Positions 1-12,476 of a stretch of DNA of 64,000 bases are shown piece after piece. Origin of the DNA: Luzula sylvatica (Eukaryota; Streptophyta; Magnoliopsida; Poales; Juncaceae). The stretch spans positions 62,675,793-62,739,792 of the forward strand of contig OX326958.1 in NCBI GenBank assembly GCA_946800325.1, written 5' to 3'. The notes under the pieces were generated by a model, which was not told the origin of the DNA, did not search any database, and saw only the letters and a program-made list of their open reading frames with translations. Made by a program: the position numbers and the translations under genes. How positions within the stretch are numbered: the stretch's first letter is position 1; each line of letters starts with the position of its first letter.

Positions 1-3000
1 ATGAAAGTAAAACACAACCCTCATGAAATAGTTTCAAGAGCTAGAGCGCGTTGAATGGTTCGATGCGGCTCAAAGAGTAGGTTAATTTTGAGCCGCCTTA
101 TGGGTCTTTGATTAACACTCGTGTGTTGATGGTACGAGATTTGATGTTCGTGACCGAATATCATATGCATTCGATAGATAAGTCGATCCCGAAATTGCAT
201 ATGATGCGATTTAAATTTGAATTGGAGATGCTCAGAGTATCCGAGGAATCCAATGCATATAGATGCGTGGATGTCCTTGTAATTCAAAAGCGGGATCGAA
301 AGAAATGTATGTCTAAGGGTATTTTGGGAAAATGTTTTCCAAAATGGAAAGTTCGGACAAGGAGTTGTCCAAACTAGTGACTCAAAGAATGGTGAAATCC
401 GAGGAGGATTAAACCTAGAAGTTGATTGCTTCCTTTGGCATTGCCGTCTTAGCCATATAAACAAGACTCGCGTATCTAGATTCCATGTGATGGATTGCTA
501 GAATCATTCAAATTAGATTCGATTGATTAATGCGATACTTATTTATTAGGCAAGACGACAAAGGGCATCATTCTCCAAAGATTGGAGAAAGATCCAACGA
601 ATTATGGGAAATTATATTTACATATGATGTTCCGATAAGTTCCGAGGCAAGAGGAGGCTATCGGTATTTTGTTACGTTTATGGACGGTTAAAGTAGATAT
701 GAAAATATCTATTTAATGCGTGCCGAAACAGAGACTTTTGAAAGGTTCAAAGAGTTTCAAAAACGAAATACGAAATCAACTAAGCAAGAAAATCAAAGCT
801 TTTCGATAGGATCGAGAAGACGAGTATTTGAGCTAGACCTTTCGATAGGATCGAAGATGCGATATTTGAGTTATGAATATTGATGATCATTTATGATTGT
901 GTAATCGTTTCACGATTGTCTTCATTTGGAACATTGAGATGTGTCCGAAAAGAGAAAATGAACGCATGTTGGACATGGTTCGATAAATGATAAGCCAATA
1001 GGATCTCCCAAAAATATTTTGGGGATACGTCCTTGAGACAGCGGCACTAATGAATGGTTGCATATAAGATATGGACCATAAACCTTCTAATCGGTACAAA
1101 AACGCCATATGAGATATGGATCGGAATGGTTCCGAAGTTGTCATTTGTACATATTTGAGGATGTGAGTATATTTCGAAATTTGTTTCGGTTAAACTCAAT
1201 CCCAAATCTGGAAATTGTTCGTTTATCCTTAAGGAAACTAAAGGGTATTAGTTCTAACGTCCCTATGAAAATGAGATTTTCGTGGCTCGAAGAGATGCCT
1301 TCTTGGAGGAGGACTAGATGAGCACAAGTTTGGAACTTGGTGTCATTTATCTCTATGCGGGCTAGTGGGAGTAGAATAAATCTCGAAAGAGTTCGAGATC
1401 TGAAAATGAACATTGTACCGATGAAAGTTGACATGGCTTCATCAAGAATTGATGAACGCAAGTCGAACACACAAAGGAATTTTTCGTAGATCAAGTAGGC
1501 TATATCATAAGCCGGTAAATACGGATTTATCGTGGCTAATGATGATAGATCGAAATCATATGATGATTCGATATCCTACAAGGATGCTATGAAAAGTTGA
1601 TTCCACATGACATGGTGTCATAAAATCTGAGATTCGATCCATGTAAATTATCAAGTTCAGAACTTGATTTCATCACTTTCTGGGTTAGACCCGTGAAATG
1701 TGAGTAGGTTTTTCAAGATGAAGAACCTACATGGATATGAATACGCATATATATAAAGCGAGGCTTTTTGCGAAGAGTTTCATGCAATTCATAGTCGGAC
1801 TATGAAGAAACGTTTTCGCATGTTGCCATGCTTTCCTATTCTCGAAATTATGCTTGCCATAATCGCGTATTATGACTATGTGATGTGGCAAGATGAATGT
1901 CAAAACCGAATTTCTTAACAGAAATTTTATTAAAGGATGTGTACTTGACACAACCTTACGGTTTTGTCGATTCATAAGAATTGGAATAGGATATGCATGC
2001 TTTAACGATCCATATGATGGATTAAAGAATGCTTCTCGGAATTGGAATATTCGTTTTGACAAAGTTATAAACAGTTATAACATTGTCGGAACGAATGAAA
2101 ACTTTGTGTACACATGAAGGTTAGTGGGAGCTGCGTTATATTTCTTGTAACGACAAAGGATTTAGACGAGACCGCTTATGAATAAGCATGAAGATCTATA
2201 GGATAGATCTAAGAAGTTTCTCGTTCTATGTTATGGCAATAACGACAAAGGAAGTGGTATGGATCAAGGAAACGGTATGGATCAAGGAAACATGACCAAA
2301 CTCTCGTAGCCACGAGTTATCGGATTTATGGTTGTTTATTGCGTGAAACGCAATAGTACAAGCCAAAAATGCCGAGGTCACAACCACTTCTAGCCAATAC
2401 TCAGAAAATTTCATTTGATCCATGAAATTTTGTGAAAAGATATGATCGTAGGTATTGGAAATGTTCCAATCCTGCTGAAGATTAACACTAGCGGGAACGT
2501 GCGGAACCGTTTACAAAACCGCTCTCTCTAGTCGCGCGTGACTGTCATGCGATGACTATGGGTATGGAGATACCTAGAGGAGGAAGAAGAGAGTAGAGTG
2601 TAGTTATCTAATACGATAGTCCTCGCAGGTTGTGGGTATGGAGATACCCATAGGTAAACGTTGTATCACCCAAATACTTAATCCATATGAATGCATCCCT
2701 TTTAAAAAATTTTGTTTACTTAAATTAATATGCATTCACCTTATATGAAAACTGTGTGCGGGTTGTGTAATATGATTGTTACATGAACCCTGATTTGAGC
2801 TTGTGTGGACGTCGACATGGTTGAGGACCATGTGCAGCGAAACCGTCACACTTAAAGTGTCATTTCTAAACATCCCTAGTCGCGGGTCAGTTTGCTTAAG
2901 AGAGAAGCATTACTATTACAAGGGAATAGACTGAACGCGTACACTAGTACGTTAGCCGAGGAGATGATTATGTTTTGCTAATCATGGGACAAAGTGTTTG

Positions 3001-3229
3001 TCGAATCGGGAACGTAGATATATGTTAGGTTACATGTATTGGATATGACCGAAGCCGCGAGACCATGACATGGTTTAGTCATTATAGATGGACTTGCGAC
3101 GGATGGGGTTTTAGATTCTTCATACTTGAGGGGATCATTGATTGCGTTACGTGCGTAACACAATGCTTTGATATGATATTACGCTCACCGTAACAGGGAG
3201 TTAAAAGGGTCATCATTGGGTATTGTCCG

Positions 3230-4262
3230 TGAAGGAAATACAGTTATAGATCAACTAGTAGCTTGCACACATGAGGATAGACGAACGTACGCATTCGTCG
3301 ATACGATTGGATGCATAATAAGATTATGCAAATCTGACAGAAATAACATGGTCAGTCATGACGGACTGTTTGGTCAGTCATGACGGACCAATAGGTTAAT
3401 CTGTCAGATTACACAGAAATAACATGGTCAGTCATGACGGACAGATTGGTCAGTCATGACGGACCAAAGGGAATTTTGTGTACCAATCTGTGAGTATGGT
3501 CAGTCATGACGCACAATATGGTGCGTCATGACGGACTGTATGGTCAGTCATGACGGACTGTATGGTCAGTCATGACGGACCAATAGTAAATGCTGTTTCT
3601 AGGAAACGTGACTGGTGCATCATGACGCACCATTCTGTGCGTCATGACGGACTGTGATCCAAATTCCAGATTAGCAGTTTTTCTTTGTACTCATTAATCC
3701 CTCATTAATTATGGTGTTAATATAAGATCAATTGTTGATCTTCTCTCTCTCTGGTAATTCCAGATCTGAGAAGAGAATTCTTGTGAGACAAGAAAAGAGA
3801 GAAAACTCCATTAGAGAGATTGAAGGTTTTAAGCAAGTTTACGGCGATTTTAGGGGAATCGCGCGTAACCGAAAGACGAGGCTCAAGGTGGATACGGGTA
3901 GAGGGATTTCATCTGAAATCCTCTATTGTGATCAAGCTAGAGCAAGATGGATGACGAACCGGATGTGATCCGGTTGTATACGACAAATCGGAGCTCAATC
4001 GAAGGTGTCGAATCGCGCGGGAATGGGACGCACGTGTTACCGAAGATTGGAGCAACAAAAAGGCAGCAACTACGCTTTCAACCCGTCACCGTGATCAATT
4101 TCACGTGGTATGAATCTATGTCTATAATTGTTATATTCATAGGTAGTTGCACGTAAAATTAGGATTCGTACTCTCGGGTCGACGACGTGGTCCTCGGGAT
4201 CGGGTCGGACCGGGCCCTTCAATCCGCTGCGCGGGGCTCGGTAGTGACGCCGATACCCAACA
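3230..4262 (+). repeat. 5' LTR of the young Copia element
   Basis: It has TG...CA ends and is 1033 bp long. Its U3 part (3350-3655) holds ten copies of a near-palindrome around TCATGA. The 3' third (3720-4262) is related to the older LTR: both carry a GTGGATAC...GTAGAG stretch. The 79-codon open frame at 3732 is not recognised as a gene. Confidence 0.93.
3350..3655. promoter_or_regulatory. Phased array of ten TGACG-type near-palindromes in the LTR U3
   Basis: Ten 16-bp units match GTSMGTCATGACGSAC, for example GTCAGTCATGACGGAC, with a central CATG at 3357, 3379, 3433, 3455, 3505, 3527, 3549, 3571, 3621 and 3643. Spacing within each pair or run is 22 bp every time. CGTCATGACG is an inverted pair of TGACG, the core of the as-1 site bound by TGA-type bZIP factors. 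That such factors bind here is an inference. Confidence 0.75.
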
Positions 4263-4263
4263 G

Positions 4264-4275
4264 TGGTATCAGAGC
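4264..4275 (+). other. Primer binding site of the young Copia element
   Basis: TGGTATCAGAGC lies one base after the 5' LTR end. This is the usual plant Copia site complementary to the 3' end of initiator methionine tRNA. Confidence 0.9.
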
Positions 4276-4514
4276 GATCGTCGCGATTCGATCGTCGAAT
4301 CAATTTCGAATAAAAGTTATTCGGAAAATCATGTAGAATTAGAACATAAATCATATAGTTTCATAAAATTAGGACCATGCAAAACTTATTAGAATTTGAT
4401 CATATGATGATCAAAGGCATCTAGAAGTAGTCATGAAAATGTTTCATGATTAATCGTTTTCGAAACGATTCAATTTCAGCAAAAATTTACTGTCAAAATT
4501 GAGTTTTATAGTAG

Positions 4515-5180
4515 GTCAGTCATGACGGACCAGATGGTCAGTCATGACGGACACTGTTCATCGCGAAATCCAATAGTTGGATCTGATGCGTTACACTTGT
4601 CCGTCATGACGCACAAGAGTTGTGCATCATGACGGAAGTGGCCCAAATAGTCCCTGGAAGTTTGTACAAAATTGTTTTGTACAGTCAGTCATGACGGACA
4701 GGTTGTCAGTCATGACGGACAGTATATATCGTGCAGTCCAAGAGTTGGATTTTGAGAGTTATAATGGTCAGTCATGACGCACCAAGTTGTGCGTCATGAC
4801 GGACTGTATTAACTAGTTCCGTCACGACGGACCATTTGGTCAGTCGTGACGGACATAACACGAATTAGCCCCTGGATTGGACAACAAAATTGTTTTGTAT
4901 AGTCCGTCATGACGCACCTTCTGGCGTTATGACGGACAAGTGAAGTCCGTCGTGACGCACTGTTTTGTGCGTCATGACGGAAGTCAAAGTAAGTCCAAAT
5001 CAGGAGAAATATTGGACATGGTCAGTCATGACGGACCAACTGTCAGTCATGACGGACAGTATAAAATTTTTTCTGAAAATTTTAATATGGGCATGGTCAG
5101 TCATGACGCAGGATGTTATGCGTCATGACGGACTGTATACTTGCGTCGTGACGGACCATGTGTCAGTCACGACGGACAGT
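4515..5180. promoter_or_regulatory. Second TGACG near-palindrome array, in the element's leader
   Basis: About twenty further units lie between the primer binding site and the first pol relics, again in pairs with centres 20-23 bp apart (for example 4521/4543, 4773/4795, 5102/5124). Some copies have drifted to TCGTGA or TCACGA. The leader sequence between pairs is unrelated AT-rich DNA. Confidence 0.7.
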
Positions 5181-6339
5181 GCAATTTTTCTGAAAATTTT
5201 TTATATTGGTTCTAATGATTAATAATTATGTTCATATAAGTCATTCGTCATAATTAAACCTGCTCAATGATGTAATTAGATTATATCACATAAATCCCTG
5301 CATAATATTTAAGTCATAAAAATGCCTTCCATGTTCACAACCTCCGAGGTTGGTCATCACACCTTGCACGGGTTCAGGCCAAAGTCGGGCGTGCATTGTT
5401 GTATGTATCAACATGAGAGGCAAGCGTTGATTGGGGACAAATGCGGGTTCAGGCCAAAGTCGGGCGCATTTGTAGCTCAATTGAACGATAAGTGAATGTG
5501 GTTGTGACTTAACCGTCCAAGCCAATCCGATTGGGGTTCGGGGCATAGTTAGGATGCACAAACGGAATTTGAATCATATATGATATGGTTCAATACCGAA
5601 ATCCTATAAAAGGTCAAGAGTCGCATTGGATGCGATTGGATTTATTCTACCTAAATAGTGAGATCCCATTTGTCGGCCAAAGTCACTTGTGGGAGGATCA
5701 TGAAATATGGGTCTTGAAGTGTTATTGGATTAAGAATCCCGAATCAATATTAGGGTTATTGATTTGATAAAAGTAACATATTTCATATCATATAAGCATA
5801 TAGAATAAGTACGCACGGTTAGTTGTCAATGTCATAATTCATGTAGAATAATCATTTAAGCAACACCAATATCATATCGATATGATCGATATTAGAGAAA
5901 GCAAAAAAAAAATTTGACAAACTTGAGAAGAAGTCAAATAATATTGTATGTCAAATGTTGACATACATAAGACACGAAACTTCAAAGGAGCTTGAGGATT
6001 TATAAGAAACAAGGGTCTAAGGGTGATTAAGACAAACGTTGTCTCAATCAAGGATTTGGGCAAGTTGTTGTCCCAATATCAAAAGAAAGGTTAAATCCGA
6101 GGAGGATTAATCCAAAAGTTGATAGTAATAGCTTCTTTTGACATTATCATCTTGACTATGTGTATGCGATACACATGTCTACAATCCATTTGATGGAATA
6201 CTAGTTTCATTCGAATAAGATTCGCATGACAAGTACAAGAATTGTTTAGTAATCAAGATGACAAAAGTGTCATTCCAAAGGTTGGAAAAACGGTCAAAGA
6301 CTTATCAAAAACCAAACATTTTGAATGTAGGTAAATAAG

Positions 6340-6530
6340 TAAGTTCTGAGGCAAGAGGAGGCTACAAATATTTCATTATATTTACCAACGATTATTGTAG
6401 ATATAAAGATATCTATTTAATGCGTTTGAAACATAATTTTGAATGGTTCAAAAACATTTCGAAATGAAATACGAAGTCAACTAAGCGAGAAAATCAAAGT
6501 CTTTCGATAAGATCGAAGAGACGAACATTT
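6340..6530 (+). pseudogene. Integrase relic of the young Copia element
   Basis: Plus-strand frames read SEARGGYKYFIIFTND followed by CRYKDIYLMR, the Copia integrase core region. Downstream the frame is broken by stops. A weak GAG-pre-integrase trace lies upstream near 6088-6200. The catalytic DDE set cannot be assembled. Confidence 0.75.
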
Positions 6531-7639
6531 TAAGCTATGAGTATGATAATCATCTTGAAAATTTATGGAAAAGTTTCATAAGTTATTTTCATTCGGAACA
6601 TCAATGTAGATCAATGTGTTCGAAAAGTGGAATCAAACTTTGTTGGACATTGTTTGATAGATGATAAATCAAAATAAAATTTTCAAATAAGATTTGGAAA
6701 TTTACCCTTAAGACAAAGGTTAATCACATACCTTCTAAGTCGGTGCAAAAGACCCCATATGTGATATGGATCGGAAAGAAATTAAATTGAGGGTTAACGT
6801 GGTTTCAGGCCAAAGTCGGGCACGTTAATAGTTCAATGTTAATAAAAACTTCTGATGTTATCTTTTGTAAGATTTGAAGATTTGATCCGAAAACTGGTTT
6901 TGGATAAATTAAATCTCAAATTTGATATGTTCATTTATTGAATATTCTTGAATAAATTAAAGAATACTAAATTTTTCATATCCCAATGAAAATAAGATTT
7001 TCATAGTTCGAAAAGAAACCTTCTTAGAGGAGGACTTAATGTGCATAAGTTTGGAACTTAATGTCACGTACATATATACGAACTAGTGGGAGATGAATCG
7101 ATCTCGAAAGGTTCGAGACTCGAAATGGGACATATGAACTGATGAAATGATTGGAATTTCATCAAAGGTTGATGAATCCAAGTCAAGGTCACAAAGCGAT
7201 TTTATAGATCAATTTAGACACATCACGAATCAATAAATTGTGAATTTATCAAAGAATGTGACAAACGAATCGATCTCATACATGATGAGTCGATGGGCTA
7301 AAATGATGCTATAAAGGATAAAAATTTCACATGGCATAATGCCATGGAATTCATGATTCAATCCATGCATGTCATCAAGTTTAGAACTTGGTTTGAACAT
7401 TCCATAGGGTATGACCCATAGGATGTAAGTGAGTTTTCAAAGTGAAAGCTAACGTGGATTAGAATATGTATACTTACAAAGCAAGAATGTTTATGAGATT
7501 CGAGAATTCATGATATGATCATGAAGAAAAGATTTCACAAATAATCACGCTTGATTCATTCGGATCATATTTGTCATTTCACATAGTATGACTATGAATT
7601 TTGACAAATGGGTGACAAGACTGTATTCCTTGATAGGAA

Positions 7640-7905
7640 ATATTAAAGGATGTGTATGTGACACAACCTAATAGTTTTATCGATCAAAAGAATCCAAGAA
7701 AAGTATACAAATTTCAACGATCCATTTGATGGATTGAAGAATAATTCATGAAATTGGAATTTTATTCTGATAAAATTATAATTAGTTATAATATTATCAA
7801 GAGCAAAAGAAAAGCTTTGTGTAGATGTGAAGGTTAGTGGGAGCCACATACATTTCTTATATTAAAATATATGAACGATATATTATTCGTAGGAAACGAT
7901 TGTCG
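7640..7905 (+). pseudogene. Reverse transcriptase relic of the young Copia element
   Basis: A frame reads DVYVTQPNSFIDQKNPRKVY, then QRSI, a stop and continued similarity to the Copia RT palm. A second frame carries KYMNDILFVGND at 7865-7900, where Copia elements have YVDD; the first aspartate is Asn here (codon 7874-7876). Several in-frame stops show that no RT can be made. Confidence 0.8.
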
Positions 7906-8760
7906 TTTCGCTATGAAAATTCAGACGAGACAACTTATGAGATAAGCATAAAAATCTATAAGATAGATTTAAAATTCCTCGATCTGAATCGAAGTATGTA
8001 TATCGACAAAACACTGAAAATGGTTTTCAGTACATAAATCCAAGATCGGATTTCTTCCAAATGTCGAATGGCGAAATTTTTCTGAGAATCGATGTGCGAC
8101 ATCGAGTTAAAGAAAAATAGGAAAATGGATATTTTATATTTCGATAATAGAATATTCCAAATACGCCATGATATGTACTAATCTTTAAATATTGTTCATA
8201 TTAAGTGTCGTAATTATCAATCGAATCCAGAGAATATTTCGTTTCGAATACTTCATATGGTTGGTTCGAACGAAAACAATTTAATATGGTTGTATAATGG
8301 TTATATTTTACACATGCATAATAGTTATGCAACATTTAAAACCCGGATTCGTATTGAAATTAATAAACAATATCCTTTTAGAAAGGATTAATATTATATT
8401 TCTCATATAAAATGGTGAAGAAAATATATCGGTGATAAAAGTTATACCGATAGTATTTCTCCAAACATGCAACACATTTACGAAATGTGTACATATTTTG
8501 CTTAAAGAAAAATGAAGTTGTATGAAAGAGTTTCACAACAACTAAAATGAAAATTCTACGATGGAATTTGATTTCAATACGGTTTACGAAGCCGAAATGG
8601 AAACGTTATGGATCAAGATGTTGATCATACTTGGTATTATCCCAAGTAATAGGATTCTTTGGTTATCTATTTCGATGGTCGAAATAGCATAAACCAAAAG
8701 AAACTGAAATAACATAACCACTCCAAACTTATATTTAAATAGGTATTGGATACCTAACAA

Positions 8761-8811
8761 AAATTGACACTAACGGGAACGTAGCGGAACCGTTTACAAA
8801 AACTGCTTTCT
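8761..8811 (+). pseudogene. C-terminal pol relic of the young Copia element
   Basis: The frame reads KIDTNGNVAEPFTK, matching the conserved end of plant Copia RNase H (KIDT...ADPLTK). It marks the end of pol, leaving about 1.2 kb of non-coding DNA before the 3' LTR. Confidence 0.7.
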
Positions 8812-10009
8812 TCTTAGTTAAGCATGAATGTCATGCGAAGACTATAGGTATAGAGATACCTAGAGGAGGAATAGATTTGAGGTATAGTTATCTTACACCG
8901 ATAGTCATCGCAGATTATAATCCTAGCAGAGATTATAGGTGTAAACGCTGCATCAAACAATACTTACTCTATATTAGTGCATTTCAAAAAAATTTAAAAT
9001 TTTAATTGCATTTATACTTATATGAAAACTTGTGTGTGGTTGTGTAATATGATTACACGAACCTTGAATTATGACTTGTGTGAGCGTCTACATAATACGT
9101 GATTATGTTAAGTAAAACCGTCACATTTCAAAAGTTATATTTCAAAAACGTCCCTAGTCACGATTAGGATACTTATGTGATAAGTATATCTATTATAAGA
9201 TAATAGACTAACGTGTACACTAGCATATTCGCCGAGGTGATGATTATGTTTTGCTAATCATAGGACAAAGAGTTTGTCGAATCGGGAATATGGATATGCA
9301 TTAGGTTATGCATATTGTGACTTGACCAAAAGTGCGATACCATGACATGGTTTAGTCATTGTAGATGGAATCGTAGCGAATGGGGTCTTAGTTCTTCACA
9401 CTTGAGATGATCATAGATCAATTTTTGTGCGTAACATGATGCTTAGATATAGTCTTCCACTATCTGTAACAGGATGGTCATGGGATTATAATCGGGTATT
9501 ATCTGAAACACGGAATTTGATGTGAGTCATCAAGATAGAAATTGTTCCTTTCGAGAGAAAGAGATATCCCTTAGGCCTATCGATGAATTAATCAACGAAA
9601 TCTCTGGCCAGAGTCAATGATATTAATAGTTAATATCGATTGTATTTGTTGATTCAATTCGGTATCGAAATTTAAGTATAGTCAATCAAAACATAAGGAT
9701 GACTATTACCATGCCTTTTGATTGACGGATATCGCGAACAAGAGAACTAAACACCACCGTTCGAGATGGGTATAAATGATCACAATCATTTTTCGTTTTC
9801 AACGTGGGAAAGCTATGATGGATTTCTTCCTAGATCCCTCTCATGAGCCCGTAAACTTAGGAATAAGTTTACTACCATTGCTTGATACGAACCTACGCGG
9901 TCACACATAGAGCTGTCTTATTTCGGGCTTGATTTCAATCTCAAAGATAAGTGTACATGTGATGTACATTGGTGTATTCTTTAGTTGGATCTTAAACTGA
10001 GTGGGAGAC

Positions 10010-11042
10010 TGAAGGAAATACAGTTATAGATCAACTAGTAGCTTGCACACATGAGGATAGACGAACGTACGCATTCGTCGATACGATTGGATGCATAATA
10101 AGATTATGCAAATCTGACAGAAATAACATGGTCAGTCATGACGGACTGTTTGGTCAGTCATGACGGACCAATAGGTTAATCTGTCAGATTACACAGAAAT
10201 AACATGGTCAGTCATGACGGACAGATTGGTCAGTCATGACGGACCAAAGGGAATTTTGTGTACCAATCTGTGAGTATGGTCAGTCATGACGCACAATATG
10301 GTGCGTCATGACGGACTGTATGGTCAGTCATGACGGACTGTATGGTCAGTCATGACGGACCAATAGTAAATGCTGTTTCTAGGAAACGTGACTGGTGCAT
10401 CATGACGCACCATTCTGTGCGTCATGACGGACTGTGATCCAAATTCCAGATTAGCAGTTTTTCTTTGTACTCATTAATCCCTCATTAATTATGGTGTTAA
10501 TATAAGATCAATTGTTGATCTTCTCTCTCTCTGGTAATTCCAGATCTGAGAAGAGAATTCTTGTGAGACAAGAAAAGAGAGAAAACTCCATTAGAGAGAT
10601 TGAAGGTTTTAAGCAAGTTTACGGCGATTTTAGGGGAATCGCGCGTAACCGAAAGACGAGGCTCAAGGTGGATACGGGTAGAGGGATTTCATCTGAAATC
10701 CTCTATTGTGATCAAGCTAGAGCAAGATGGATGACGAACCGGATGTGATCCGGTTGTATACGACAAATCGGAGCTCAATCGAAGGTGTCGAATCGCGCGG
10801 AAATGGGACGCACGTGTTACCGAAGATTGGAGCAACAAAAAGGCAGCAACTACGCTTTCAACCCGTCACCGTGATCAATTTCACGTGGTATGAATCTATG
10901 TCTATAATTGTTATATTCATAGGTAGTTGCACGTAAAATTAGGATTCGTACTCTCGGGTCGACGACGTGGTCCTCGGGATCGGGTCGGACCGGGCCCTTC
11001 AATCCGCTGCGCGGGGCTCGGTAGTGACGCCGATACCCAACA
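10010..11042 (+). repeat. 3' LTR of the young Copia element
   Basis: It is identical to 3230-4262 except for one base at 10801. It follows a polypurine tract and is followed by the right target duplication GTCCG. Confidence 0.93.
10130..10435. promoter_or_regulatory. Third copy of the TGACG array, in the 3' LTR
   Basis: Same ten units and spacing as in the 5' LTR, carried by LTR identity. Confidence 0.75.
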
Positions 11043-11593
11043 GTCCGAAACACGGAATTCAATGTGAGTCTCCAAGATAGGAATTGTTTATTCCGAAAGG
11101 AAGAGATATCTCTTAGGCGCCGCTCGATGAGTCGATTAACGAAAACCGTGGCCACGGTCAATGATATTAATGGTTAATATCGATTGAAATTTGTTAACTC
11201 AACTCGGAATCGGGGAATAAGTGTAGTTAATCAAATTATAAGGATGACTATTACCATGCCTTTTGATTAACGGATATCGTAAACAAGAGAACTAGTAACC
11301 GCTATTCGAGATAGGCACAATGATCACAATCATTATTCGTTTAACATGGGTAGCTATGATGGAGTGACTAGATCCCGCTCATGAGCTTGTAGGCATTGGA
11401 AACAACCTACTGCCATCGTTAAGTCGAACCTACATGGTCACACAACGAGTCGTACTAAGTCGGGCTTGATCATAAAATTGTCACATTGGATGTGCATAGC
11501 TTGGTATTTGATACGCGAGCTATATTCTCTAAAATCGTGCGTATTGGATATGCATGAGTACCTTTTAGGTAGATCTGAAATTGAGTGTGAGAC

Positions 11594-12476
11594 TGAAGGA
11601 AATACAGTTTCAGGATCAACCGTAAAAGTGTACACAAGGATAAACGAATGTAGTCGTACATTCGTGGCCATAACTTTCAGTGGGAAAATCCAATTAGAAT
11701 GGTTCAAATTGGGTTAGATAGATAATGAGATTATCTACAACCTTCATATATAAATATATTTCATATGAACGAAGTATAAGTGTCGTTTCTGTGAAATACC
11801 GAAAGGGTGCAACAGTATGACATACAGTTAGTAAAACAGTCATAACTTTTGCATACGAACTCCAATTGGTCTGGGCCAAATTGGGTTGTGTAGATAATAC
11901 GATTATCTACAACTTTCGTGTTGGTTGATTTTCTGTCAGAGAAATTTATCAATTTCGTCTGGACAGAATACTGAACAGGTTCATACAGTTTTCTGTGTGA
12001 AAGGGTGTATATTGGATATACATGCCTTTTGGCTAATCCTTATCCTATTAGGTATAAATAGGATTTTCTCTCTCATCTTTCTCTAAGGAATTGATCAGTT
12101 GAATCATTCTAAGCAAGTGATTATTCTGCCCAATATACACAAGAAAAAGAGCAAATTCAGATTTGATCTTTAGTGAGTGAAAGGGTGCGAAGAGAGAGAA
12201 ATCGAGAAAGGAGTTTCTCGAGTAATAGAGAATCGATTAGATCGAGCAAGTTCGCCGGTGCATCGTCTAGGCAGGTGCATCCGCGACCGACGTCTTGCAA
12301 CTCACGGTGGATACAAGTAGAGGAGCGACAATTGTGGCTCTTGGATTGTGATCGACTCAAGGAGTGAGAATACGGTCAACGAACGGTGAAAGACGCGTGG
12401 TATGGGACGCGCGGATTGTCACCAACGTGACAGGAGATAGAAGGACCCATCATTTATAAGAGGGTATTCTCCAACA
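11594..12476 (+). repeat. 3' LTR of the older Copia element
   Basis: It begins TGAAGGAAATACAG after a polypurine tract and ends CAACA, 883 bp long. It has a good TATA box TATAAATA at 12053-12060 and an internal duplication (about 11669-11745 and 11840-11920, both reading roughly ATTATCTACAAC). It lacks the TGACG palindrome array of the younger LTR although the ends and the last third are related. Confidence 0.8.

Larger units (their letters stand above)
3230..11042 (+). mobile_element. Young non-autonomous Copia LTR retrotransposon nested in the older one
   Basis: Two 1033-bp LTRs (3230-4262 and 10010-11042) begin TGAAGGAAATAC and end CAACA, and differ at one visible base (4021 g against 10801 a). 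A 5-bp target duplication GTCCG flanks the element at 3225-3229 and 11043-11047. The host sequence is continuous when the element is removed. The 5' LTR is followed by a tRNA-iMet-type primer binding site TGGTATCAGAGC at 4264-4275. The 3' LTR is preceded by the polypurine stretch GTGGGAGAC. The interior has relics of integrase near 6340-6530, reverse transcriptase near 7640-7905 and the pol C-terminus near 8761-8811, all with stops. It therefore must have moved using another element's proteins. Confidence 0.93.
1..12476 (+). mobile_element. Older Copia LTR retrotransposon, 5' end outside window, interrupted by a younger copy
   Basis: Decayed Ty1/Copia pol is readable in plus-strand fragments at 1-3224. 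These are a GAG-pre-integrase piece near 424-480 (LWHCRLSHINKTR-like), integrase core near 634-830 (SEARGGYRYFVTF, then a stop), reverse transcriptase near 1840-2115 (a relic of the usual MDVKTAFLNG stretch, then GLKNASRNWNIRFDK) and the RNase H C-terminus near 2226-2590 (TTKEVVWI). The segment carrying the YVDD box through most of RNase H is deleted near 2135-2225. The body resumes after the inserted element at 11043 and runs to a polypurine tract (GTGTGAGAC, about 11585) and the 3' LTR at 11594. Stops and frameshifts show it is dead. The 5' LTR is not in the window. Confidence 0.85.

Noticed and set aside
3732..4156. Open frames of 78 and 69 codons in the LTR (and the identical ones at 10512-10936)
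   Set aside because: They sit in LTR R/U5 sequence and do not resemble gag or any known protein. The related older LTR does not keep the frames.
4515..5180. CRISPR-like reading of the 22-bp-spaced palindromes
   Set aside because: Spacers are not of uniform length or unique-sequence type, no cas genes occur, and the array is inside an LTR retrotransposon.
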